Assembly (NCBI GenBank): GCA_002439805.1
Contig: DJPQ01000094.1
Coordinates: 54,401 to 70,291 of the forward strand
Reading direction: 5' to 3'
DNA: 15,891 nucleotides
From: Bacteroidales bacterium UBA6408
GTDB lineage: Bacteria; Bacteroidota; Bacteroidia; Bacteroidales; UBA932
Made by a program: the position numbers and the translations under genes
The notes under the pieces: generated by a model
Database searches by the model: none
What the model was told of the DNA's origin: nothing
Seen by the model: only the letters and a program-made list of their open reading frames with translations
Part shown: one piece after another, positions 6,872 through 14,047 of the stretch
Layout of the letters: each line of letters starts with the position of its first letter
Numbering within the stretch: the stretch's first letter is position 1

Positions 6872-9800
6872 ATGAAAAAGTCTGTACTTGCATTCAGCAT
6901 AATTCTGCTGATTTTCACTTGGGGGGGGGTACATAATGACGCCTTAGCCCAGAACATCACGATAAGGGGCAAGGTCACCGACGCCACCACGAAGCTGCCG
7001 ATTGACTATGCGGCCGTCGTGGCGAAGGGAGCGAACCTCGCCGAGATGACGGACGCGGACGGAGCCTACGAAATCAGGGTTGCTCCGGGAACGACGCTCG
7101 AGTATTCCTGTCTCGGCTACATCTCAAGGACAATCAAGGTCACAGAAGGGGGAGTGCAGAACGTCGCCCTCGAAACTGACGCAATTTCGCTTGACGCCGT
7201 CGTGGCAATCGGCTACGGCACCACCAAGCGAAGCGACGTAACGGGAGCCGTGTCTTCCGTCACCGCAGACGAACTGAAGGTCGCCCCCGTCGCGTCCGTC
7301 GACCAGGCCATGCAGGGCCGCGTCGCCGGCGTCACCGTGAACGCCCAGTCCGGACAGCCGGGCCAGGCCGCGCAGGTGCGCATCAGGGGAATAGGCACGG
7401 TGAACAACTCCTCTCCGATATATGTAGTTGACGGTGTCATCACCGAAGACATATCCTTCCTCAACTCCGCCGACGTCGCGTCCATGGAAATCCTCAAGGA
7501 CGCCTCCTCCGCCGCGATTTACGGCTCACGCGGAGCGAACGGAGTCATAATCATCACTACAAAGAGCGGCTCGGAAGGCAAGGTCAAGGTGTCCTTCGAC
7601 TGCTACGGCGGCGTCCAGAACATCTGGCGCACGCTCGACCTGATGAAGAGGGACGAATATGTCGAGACCATGGTGAAGATCGGAAACTCCGACGCCGAGC
7701 GCAAGGAACTCAAGCGCGGATTTACAAACTGGCTCAGCACCTACCGCCTCGGACGCGACTACTACGCCACTCCCGAGACCTTCAGCTACGAGACGCAGGA
7801 AACCGACTGGCAGTCCGAGGTCCAGCACAAGAACGCCGCCATCCAGAACTATCACATATCCCTCGACGGCGGAACGGACAAAATCAAGTATTCCCTCTCC
7901 GCAGGCTATTTCGCGCAGGACGGAACCATAAAGGAATCGTTCTACAACCGCCTCACTCTCAGAACGAACGCATCCTACGAAATCACGAAGTGGCTAAAGC
8001 TCGGCACCAACCTTTCCTACATCACCTCGAAGTCCCGCGCCCTCGGCAACAACGCCCAGTACAACGGAGTGCTCTTCCAGGCAATATCCATGGCTCCGTG
8101 GGACCCTACCCACTATCCTGCTGGGACGCTCTCCAAATCCGGCGAGGACATAAGCGGAAAAATTGCCGCATCGACGAACTACACCAATGTCTATAACCCG
8201 TTCACCCAGCTTGAGACCTCTCATCCGGACAATTCAGACGAGCGGCTTCTCGCGAACGGCTACCTCGAAATCAAACCGTGGGAGTGGCTCACCGTCAAGT
8301 CCGGCGTCAGCATGAACCGCTACAGCTGGCAGAACCGCAGCTACCGCGAGAAATACCATTTCTCCGATTACGACACCAACGCCAAGAACTCCGTTTCGGC
8401 GAGTCTCGGGCGCAGCACGGAGATGTTCTACGAGAACACGCTCACTTTCGCAAAGAAATTCGGCGGCAAGCACGACGTCTCCCTGATGGTCGGTCAGACG
8501 ACCGAGGAATACAACTACTACTCCCTTTCGGGCGGCGGCTCGACCCTGCTCGTGACCGACCCCAACCGCTGGTATGTCTCCAACACCACCGAGGACAAGA
8601 ATGCCAGCGACGCCGTTTCGAGGACAAGGCGGCTCTCATTCCTCGGCCGCTTCTTCTACGGCTACGACAACCGCTACCTCCTCACCGCGAACTTCCGTGC
8701 TGACGGCTCGTCCAAGTTCCCGAACAACACATGGGGCTACTTCCCGTCTGTCGCTCTCGCCTGGAGGGTTTCTCAGGAACACTTTATGGAGAACACGAAG
8801 GATGTCGTCGATAATCTCAAGCTACGCCTCAGCTGGGGACAGATCGGCAATGACAAAATCGGCGACGGCGCGTTCACCCAGTCCATAATGCAGGGTCTGA
8901 CGTTCGTCAGCTATCCTTTCGGCGACACCACGGGCGACTGGTCCACGGCATACGTTCCGGGCGCTGCGGTCACTACATACGTGAACACGGGCGGCAAGTG
9001 GGAATACACCGAGCAGATTAACCTCGGAGTCGATTTCGGCTTCTGGAACAGCAAGCTCTACGGAAACATCGACGCCTACGTCCGCAACACCTACGATATG
9101 CTGCTTTCAGTGAAGGCCCCTGCGACAGTCGGCAACCTCTACTCAAGCACTATGAACGTCGGCACAGTGAGCAACAAGGGACTTGAACTTACCCTCGGCC
9201 ACGCCAACACCGTCGGAGACTTCAGCTACGACATCAACGGCAACCTCTCCTTCGTCAGGAACCGTCTCACCCACCTCAACGGAGGCGAGAGAATCCAGGG
9301 CAGCTACACCATGTGTGACGAGGGACTTCCGCTCTTCTGCCTTTGGGGGTGGGAATATGAGGGGATATATCAGTCCGACGATGAGGTGAAGGAGCATCAG
9401 TTCGGTGCATCCAACCTCACCGAACACGCCGGTGACGCCCGCTACAAAGACCAGAACGGCGACGGAATCATCGACACCAACGACATGGTGAACATCGGGA
9501 ATCCGTTCCCGTGGCTCTCCTACGGTCTCAATTTCACGATGAACTGGAAAGGATTCGACTTCTCGATGTTCCTTCAGGGAGTCTATGGCAGCAAGATTTA
9601 CAACGCCCTCCGCCGTCAGACGGAAGGCGACGGCAGGCAGGCCACGCTCAGCACCGCCATGCGAAATGTGTGGACCCCGACATCGACCGACGGCACAATC
9701 CCGAATCCTTCCGGATCCTCAAGGAACTATGACGCGAACTCCCGCTTCGTCGAGGACGGCTCATATCTCCGTCTGAAGAACATCCAGCTCGGCTACACGA

Positions 9801-9979
9801 TTCCGAACCGTCTCACGCAGAAGTTCCACGTCTCCTCATGGCGGTTCTATGTCTCCGCCAACAACCTGCTGACCTTCACCAAGTACAGCGGCTACGACCC
9901 TGAGGTCGGCGGCGGGGTCGATTGGGGAAACTACCCGCAGTCACGCACGATACTTTTCGGAACATCACTTAACTTCTAA
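6872..9979 (+). CDS. SusC/RagA-family TonB-dependent outer-membrane transporter
   Basis: This 1035-residue outer-membrane transporter moves glycan oligosaccharides into the periplasm using TonB energy, paired with the SusD-like lid encoded next. A signal peptide ends near ALA|Q (residue ~27). Residues ~28-105 form the carboxypeptidase-D-like regulatory domain (ITIRGKVTDATTKLPIDYA). The segment SLDAVVAIGYGTTKRSDVTG begins the plug, which includes QVRIRGIGTVNNSSPIYVVDG-type sequence and YGSRGANGVIIITTK near residue 225. The rest is a 22-strand-type barrel ending in the usual aromatic strand (TILFGTSLNF). No extra STN domain is present, so it probably does not signal to an anti-sigma factor. Length is normal for the family. 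A run of nine G inside the signal-peptide codons is unusual and is listed separately. The next gene begins 12 bp after the stop. Confidence 0.97.
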   Translation: MKKSVLAFSIILLIFTWGGVHNDALAQNITIRGKVTDATTKLPIDYAAVVAKGANLAEMTDADGAYEIRVAPGTTLEYSCLGYISRTIKVTEGGVQNVALETDAISLDAVVAIGYGTTKRSDVTGAVSSVTADELKVAPVASVDQAMQGRVAGVTVNAQSGQPGQAAQVRIRGIGTVNNSSPIYVVDGVITEDISFLNSADVASMEILKDASSAAIYGSRGANGVIIITTKSGSEGKVKVSFDCYGGVQNIWRTLDLMKRDEYVETMVKIGNSDAERKELKRGFTNWLSTYRLGRDYYATPETFSYETQETDWQSEVQHKNAAIQNYHISLDGGTDKIKYSLSAGYFAQDGTIKESFYNRLTLRTNASYEITKWLKLGTNLSYITSKSRALGNNAQYNGVLFQAISMAPWDPTHYPAGTLSKSGEDISGKIAASTNYTNVYNPFTQLETSHPDNSDERLLANGYLEIKPWEWLTVKSGVSMNRYSWQNRSYREKYHFSDYDTNAKNSVSASLGRSTEMFYENTLTFAKKFGGKHDVSLMVGQTTEEYNYYSLSGGGSTLLVTDPNRWYVSNTTEDKNASDAVSRTRRLSFLGRFFYGYDNRYLLTANFRADGSSKFPNNTWGYFPSVALAWRVSQEHFMENTKDVVDNLKLRLSWGQIGNDKIGDGAFTQSIMQGLTFVSYPFGDTTGDWSTAYVPGAAVTTYVNTGGKWEYTEQINLGVDFGFWNSKLYGNIDAYVRNTYDMLLSVKAPATVGNLYSSTMNVGTVSNKGLELTLGHANTVGDFSYDINGNLSFVRNRLTHLNGGERIQGSYTMCDEGLPLFCLWGWEYEGIYQSDDEVKEHQFGASNLTEHAGDARYKDQNGDGIIDTNDMVNIGNPFPWLSYGLNFTMNWKGFDFSMFLQGVYGSKIYNALRRQTEGDGRQATLSTAMRNVWTPTSTDGTIPNPSGSSRNYDANSRFVEDGSYLRLKNIQLGYTIPNRLTQKFHVSSWRFYVSANNLLTFTKYSGYDPEVGGGVDWGNYPQSRTILFGTSLNF
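6921..6929 (+). repeat. Nine-G homopolymer within the SusC signal-peptide codons
   Basis: The run encodes part of TWGGV at residues 16-20. With nine G the frame is open. Eight G would give WGGYIMTP then TAG, and ten G would give WGGGT then TAA, so either single-base slip ends translation before the mature protein. This is the layout of a slipped-strand on/off switch; whether the length varies in the population is not known. Confidence 0.95.
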
Positions 9980-9991
9980 ATTGTCAGGGAT

Positions 9992-11620
9992 ATGAAATTC
10001 AGATATATAATATATGTGTTGGCTTCAGCCCTCTGCCTGACTTCCTGCAACAAGTGGCTTCAGGCGGAGCAGCCTAACGAATCGAAGCTCAGCGATTTCT
10101 TCATCACCAGAAGCGCGGCCGAACAGGCGGTGAACGGGTGCTATGTCCCGATGACATGGAACCTGGGCGGGACCTACTGCAACGAATGGCTCATCGGGGA
10201 CATCGCCTCCGACGACGCGATAAAGGGCGGGGAGTACCTCAAGGATATGCCGGATGCGTTCGACATCTGCAAGTTCCAGGTAGTTCCGAGCAACGGGCTT
10301 CTTGAGACGTTCTACACCGCGCAGTTCATCGGCGTCGCCCGCTGCAACCAGGCCATCGCGTCAATCCGCGAGATGGCTCTTCCCGATGACATGACCGAGG
10401 CCGACCGCAGCCGTTTCATCGCGGAGGCGCAGTTCATGAGGGCGTTCTACTATTTCCGTCTCGTTCGTCTCTTCGGCGGCGTTCCCTACACGACCGAGCC
10501 GATTCTGGACTCCCGCGACTGGAAAAAGCAGCGTGAAAGCGCTGACAGGATTTACGAACTCGTGATATCTGACCTTGAGGCCGCCGAGCCCATGCTTCCT
10601 CAGCGTGACGGCTATGCCGCTTCCGAACTCGGCCGCGCTACGAAAGGCGCCGCTGACGCTCTCCTGATGAAGGTTAACCTCTACCGTAAGAACTACGATG
10701 AAGTTCTCAAATGGGGAAAGTCCATCATCGGTTCGGGAAAATATGACCTCGCGCCGGACTATTTCTCCCAGTTCCTGCCGGAGAACGAGTGGAACATCGA
10801 GTCCGTCTTTGAGATAAACTATGTCGAGGACATGTATTCGGACTACGGTGGATTCGGATTCACTCGCGGAACGTTCACCACGGTGATGATGCGCCCGCGT
10901 TCGGCCAAGGTCGGGGGAGTGTCCGGCTGGGGATATGACCGCCCGACATGGGACCTGTACGCCGAATATGAGACCGGTGACCCGCGCCGCGACTGGACTA
11001 TCCTTGAACAGCTTCCGTCCGAGGTGGAGAACGAGACCGCCGAGGCTCATTATGCCAACTACTTCTATAACAGGAAATACCAACAGGAGCAGTACCCTGC
11101 GTCCGCCGAGGCGACTGCAAAGGGGCTGCGCTACGATTTCCCTGAACTGGGGCATCCGTCGCGCGCCGGGCTGAACTGGAAGGAGATACGCTATGCCGAT
11201 GTGCTCCTGATGTATGCCGAGGCGGCGATTGAGAGCGGGGTCGAACTTGACGTTGCGAAGACATACATCAACGATATCCGTCATCGTGCCAGCGCCTCGC
11301 TTCCGGAGGTTGAGGCGACCCGCGAGGCTCTGCGGCACGAGCGCCGCGTGGAGCTTGCGATGGAGGGGCACCGCTGGTTCGACCTCTGCCGCTGGGGCGT
11401 CGCCAAGGAGACGATGAACGCCTACCGCGAGAAGTTCCGGATTGCAAACTGGAACGCGCTCAAGGCCGAATACCCGTTCATCAGCGGCATCGACTCCGGC
11501 AAGTTCGAGCTGCTTGACGGCGACGACATGAACGAGTTCAAGGACTGCCACTACCTCATGCCTATCCCGCAGGAGGAAGTCCGTCTCGCCGGCCTGACTC
11601 AGAACGAGGGTTACAATTGA
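9992..11620 (+). CDS. SusD/RagB-family nutrient-uptake lipoprotein
   Basis: This 542-residue surface lipoprotein binds glycan and closes over the SusC channel. The leader MKFRYIIYVLASALCLTSC places the acylated Cys at position 19. The N-terminal part (SDFFITRSAAEQAVNGCY) and the helical region (EAQFMRAFYYFRLVRLFGGVP) are typical SusD TPR-like segments. The C-terminal landmarks LRHERRVELAMEGHRWFDL and YLMPIPQEEVRLAGLTQNEGY match the conserved end of the family. Length is in the normal range. It follows the SusC gene by 12 bp and precedes the glycan-binding lipoprotein gene by 37 bp, so the three are surely one transcript. Confidence 0.97.
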   Translation: MKFRYIIYVLASALCLTSCNKWLQAEQPNESKLSDFFITRSAAEQAVNGCYVPMTWNLGGTYCNEWLIGDIASDDAIKGGEYLKDMPDAFDICKFQVVPSNGLLETFYTAQFIGVARCNQAIASIREMALPDDMTEADRSRFIAEAQFMRAFYYFRLVRLFGGVPYTTEPILDSRDWKKQRESADRIYELVISDLEAAEPMLPQRDGYAASELGRATKGAADALLMKVNLYRKNYDEVLKWGKSIIGSGKYDLAPDYFSQFLPENEWNIESVFEINYVEDMYSDYGGFGFTRGTFTTVMMRPRSAKVGGVSGWGYDRPTWDLYAEYETGDPRRDWTILEQLPSEVENETAEAHYANYFYNRKYQQEQYPASAEATAKGLRYDFPELGHPSRAGLNWKEIRYADVLLMYAEAAIESGVELDVAKTYINDIRHRASASLPEVEATREALRHERRVELAMEGHRWFDLCRWGVAKETMNAYREKFRIANWNALKAEYPFISGIDSGKFELLDGDDMNEFKDCHYLMPIPQEEVRLAGLTQNEGYN

Positions 11621-11657
11621 TTCAACATAACTATAAACCACTTAAAAACACAGTTTT

Positions 11658-12632
11658 ATGAAAAAGATTACATCAATGCTGCTTTGTGCGGCAACAGTTC
11701 TTTCTCTTGCGTCATGCAATAAGGCAGAAGTCAAGGGTGACGCCTTCGACTGCATCGTGAAGACTTCCGAGGTCACGGAAAATTCAGTAAAGGTCAGCGT
11801 TGAGGTTAATGACGCTGCTGCGGAGTACAGCCTCTGGGTCGTTGAGGAGTCAGCCTACAAGGAGACAGTTCCCGAGACGGCGAAGAAGCTCAAGGGCAGC
11901 GCAGCGGAGACCTTCGAAGGCCTGAACGCCGACACCGAGTATTATGCTGTCGTTTATGAGTCAACCCTCGGATTTACGAAGAAGAGCTTCGTCACTGCAA
12001 AGCCGAGCAAGGAATACAAATGCCTTGAAGGCTCTGACTACATCATCATTGCCATGGATGAGACTACAAGCAAGAAGATTGAGAGCAAGATTAAATACAC
12101 CATGCCTTCGGACGGTACTTATGGGGAAGACGGCAAGTCAACGGGAACACTTTTCTTTGACTGGTGGAATGCTAACGGAACTGAAGCCGGAACTTGCTCC
12201 GGTCCAAATTTCTTTGGAGTCGTTGACGGCTGGTTCAGTTTCGCAAAAACAGCAGACGGCTGGTTCGGCTATGCTTTCCGCCTCGGTGAAGGCAACACCG
12301 ACGAGGAGAAGGCAGAGTCTGCAAAGCGCCGGGAAATCCTCAAGGGCATAACTGCCGACTACACTCTTCACCTTGCCATGAAGGCAACTTGTGCAGGTGA
12401 GTACAGCCTCGGAATGCTTGACGGCGCTGCCGTTATAATCGGCGATGAGACTGCCGCCTACGGCTTCAAGAGAGACGGTGACTGGCACGAGATTGAAATT
12501 CCGATGTCCGCATTTATGGCAGGCGAGAAATACAATGCCGAGACGGGAGTCAATGTCCTCTACTGGACACAGGGAGCCAACGGCTATCCGACCACCCTCG
12601 ATGTTGATGCCATCTTCTGGTACAAGAAATAA
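11658..12632 (+). CDS. Probable surface glycan-binding lipoprotein (FN3-like plus CBM-like domain)
   Basis: This 324-residue lipoprotein sits in the SusE/SGBP position right after SusD. The leader MKKITSMLLCAATVLSLASC puts the acylated Cys at position 20. Residues ~30-112 look like a fibronectin-III-type beta-sandwich (SVKVSVEVND, LNADTEYYAVVYE). Residues ~125-324 form a second, aromatic-rich beta-sandwich (FFDWWN, GWFSF, GWFGY, DWHEIEIPMSAF near residue 275, DVDAIFWYKK at the end). The W-H-E-I-E-I-P-M-S-A-F strand is of a kind common in carbohydrate-binding modules. I do not recognise a named family. Role by position: it holds polysaccharide at the cell surface for the GH128 enzyme encoded next and for SusCD. 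It could instead be a protein of unknown binding function. Confidence 0.75.
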   Translation: MKKITSMLLCAATVLSLASCNKAEVKGDAFDCIVKTSEVTENSVKVSVEVNDAAAEYSLWVVEESAYKETVPETAKKLKGSAAETFEGLNADTEYYAVVYESTLGFTKKSFVTAKPSKEYKCLEGSDYIIIAMDETTSKKIESKIKYTMPSDGTYGEDGKSTGTLFFDWWNANGTEAGTCSGPNFFGVVDGWFSFAKTADGWFGYAFRLGEGNTDEEKAESAKRREILKGITADYTLHLAMKATCAGEYSLGMLDGAAVIIGDETAAYGFKRDGDWHEIEIPMSAFMAGEKYNAETGVNVLYWTQGANGYPTTLDVDAIFWYKK

Positions 12633-12658
12633 TCATTCAGACGTCATTTCGAATGATT
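12631..12658 (+). terminator. 8-bp stem-loop between the glycan-binding and GH128 genes
   Basis: AATCATTC (12631-12638) pairs perfectly with GAATGATT (12651-12658) around a 12-nt loop, starting within the stop codon of the upstream gene. The stem is AT-rich and not followed by a U run, so it is more likely a partial terminator, attenuator or mRNA-stabilising structure than a full stop. Confidence 0.4.
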
Positions 12659-12692
12659 TAACACTGTCATTTCGAACGAAGTGAGAAATCTC
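12643..12692. repeat. Paired GTCATTTCGAA copies, candidate dispersed intergenic repeat
   Basis: GTCATTTCGAA occurs at 12643-12653 and again at 12666-12676. The second copy continues as CGAAGTGAGAAATCTC and contains the inverted repeats TTCGAACGAA and ATTTC...GAAAT. I recall sequences of the form GTCATTTCGAnCGAAGnGAGAAATCTC as repeated intergenic elements in Bacteroidales genomes; copy number here needs a genome search. Confidence 0.5.
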
Positions 12693-12698
12693 TACAGC

Positions 12699-14003
12699 AT
12701 GAACAGAATAATCATCCTGCTGCTATCCCTGATCACTGCCGCTCCTGTCCTGGCTTCATGTCAGGAACAGGAGCCTTCAATGGCGCACGAAGAGGACTTC
12801 AATGTCTTCCGCGTCAGGACAAAGCAGTCGCGCAGCGCCAAGAGGGGAGTCTGCGGCAACATCCAGATGGCGTCCGACGCGCAGCTTCTAGGACCGGGGG
12901 TCAGCTGGGACTACAACTGGTCCCACAACTATCCCGAGAACGCCTCCGACATCTACGGCGCGGGGATGGCGTTCTATCCCATGGTCTGGAATGCCGGCGT
13001 GAACAAGGACAACATCCGCCGTCTCAAGGCCGACTACCCCTCGACGGGGTACATCCTCGGCTATAACGAGCCGAACCTTACAGATCAGGCAAACATGACC
13101 CCGTCCGTGGCCGCCAAGAGCTGGCCGGACCTGAGGACCTTCTCCCGGGAGGTCGGCATGAAGCTGGTTTCCCCGGCGCTGAACTACGGCACGCTCTCCG
13201 GCTACCATGACCCGGAGGTCTGGCTTGACGAGTTCATCGCCTGCGACGGAATCGGCAGTGACGCCTTCGACGCGATTGCGCTCCACTGCTATATGCCGAA
13301 CGTGAGCGGGATGCGCGCGATGATACGCAAGTTCGACAAGTACGGCAAGCCTGTGTTTATGACGGAGTTCTGTCATGCGAACGGGAGCATCACCAACAGC
13401 GTCACCGAGCAGATTTCGTTCATGTCCGATGTCCTCAATATGCTTGAGACGGACAGCAATGTCGCAGGATATTCATGGTTCATGCATCGCGCAGGAGGCA
13501 GCTGGGGAGCAATTTCCCTGCTGAACAGCGACGCTTCCAATCCTGAGCTGACGGATTTGGGACGGCTCTACGTGAATTTCTCTTCCTTTGACAGGAGCTG
13601 CTGGTACGGCAGGCATGAGGTCATACCGGCCGAGCACTATGTCGCCCACAACATGAGCGGTGAACAGACTGGCTGGAAGGATGTGTTCAAGGTGCGCCCG
13701 TGCACTGACTCCGCCGGCGAACTGATGATTCTCTGCTACCAGCAGGACGCATGGGTGGAGTATCAGGTTGAGGTCGAGAAGACCGGCACCTATTCGCTCG
13801 GCGCGCGCTACATCTCCGAGCTCCTCGGCGGCGTGATGGCCGTTTCGGTTGATGGGGGCAAGGAACAGTTCGTCGATTTCGAGAAGACCTCCGAATGGAA
13901 GTGCAAGTGGATTGAAGGTCTGTACCTCAAGAAGGGGAAGCACACCATTCGCCTCAAGCACAAGGACGGCCGCGTCGATTTCAACTGGTTCTACCTCGAC
14001 TGA
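12699..14003 (+). CDS. GH128-CBM6 lipoprotein, predicted endo-beta-1,3-glucanase
   Basis: This is a 434-residue lipoprotein. The ATG at 12699 is preferred over a GTG 18 bp upstream, because it begins a clean type II signal (MNRIIILLLSLITAAPVLASC, Cys21) and the GTG lies in an intergenic repeat. Residues ~38-285 match the glycosyl-hydrolase catalytic-core family GH128: VSWDYNWS, then YNEPN with acid/base Glu124, and MTEF with nucleophile Glu223, followed by GYSWFMHRAGGSWG. GH128 enzymes cut beta-1,3-glucans such as laminarin and curdlan. Residues ~308-434 form a CBM6-like beta-sandwich (IPAEHY start, DAWVEYQVEV, GTYSLGARY, DFNWFYLD end). Acidic residues soon after Cys21 suggest surface display. 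It is the last gene of the SusC operon and the best clue to the operon's substrate. The main alternative is another clan GH-A glucanase family. Confidence 0.85.
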   Translation: MNRIIILLLSLITAAPVLASCQEQEPSMAHEEDFNVFRVRTKQSRSAKRGVCGNIQMASDAQLLGPGVSWDYNWSHNYPENASDIYGAGMAFYPMVWNAGVNKDNIRRLKADYPSTGYILGYNEPNLTDQANMTPSVAAKSWPDLRTFSREVGMKLVSPALNYGTLSGYHDPEVWLDEFIACDGIGSDAFDAIALHCYMPNVSGMRAMIRKFDKYGKPVFMTEFCHANGSITNSVTEQISFMSDVLNMLETDSNVAGYSWFMHRAGGSWGAISLLNSDASNPELTDLGRLYVNFSSFDRSCWYGRHEVIPAEHYVAHNMSGEQTGWKDVFKVRPCTDSAGELMILCYQQDAWVEYQVEVEKTGTYSLGARYISELLGGVMAVSVDGGKEQFVDFEKTSEWKCKWIEGLYLKKGKHTIRLKHKDGRVDFNWFYLD

Positions 14004-14004
14004 C

Positions 14005-14031
14005 CGGATTTGTAAAAATCCGCTTTATTTG
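14005..14031 (+). terminator. Probable intrinsic terminator after the GH128 gene
   Basis: CGGATTT (14005-14011) and AAATCCG (14016-14022) form a perfect 7-bp stem with a 4-nt loop two bases after the GH128 stop, followed by the T-rich CTTTATTTG. It would end the SusC operon transcript just before the regulator gene. Confidence 0.6.
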
Positions 14032-14040
14032 CTAACTTGC
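14009..14040 (+). promoter_or_regulatory. Promoter of the DUF6377 regulator gene
   Basis: A TTTG -33 box (14009-14012) is separated by 20 bp from TAACTTGC (14033-14040), a near match to the -7 consensus TAnnTTTG. The -33 box lies within the terminator hairpin. The predicted start, near 14044, would leave only a few bases before the ATG at 14048. Confidence 0.55.
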
Positions 14041-14047
14041 TCCCGAT

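Noticed and set aside
10361..11641. A long open frame (426 codons) antisense to the SusD-like gene
   Set aside because: It mirrors the codon phase of a clearly real GC-rich gene, has no recognisable domain or leader, and covers that gene's coding strand almost fully.
12681..12698. GTG at 12681 as the start of the GH128 gene
   Set aside because: It lies in the intergenic repeat and adds six residues ahead of a lipoprotein signal that begins cleanly at the ATG at 12699.
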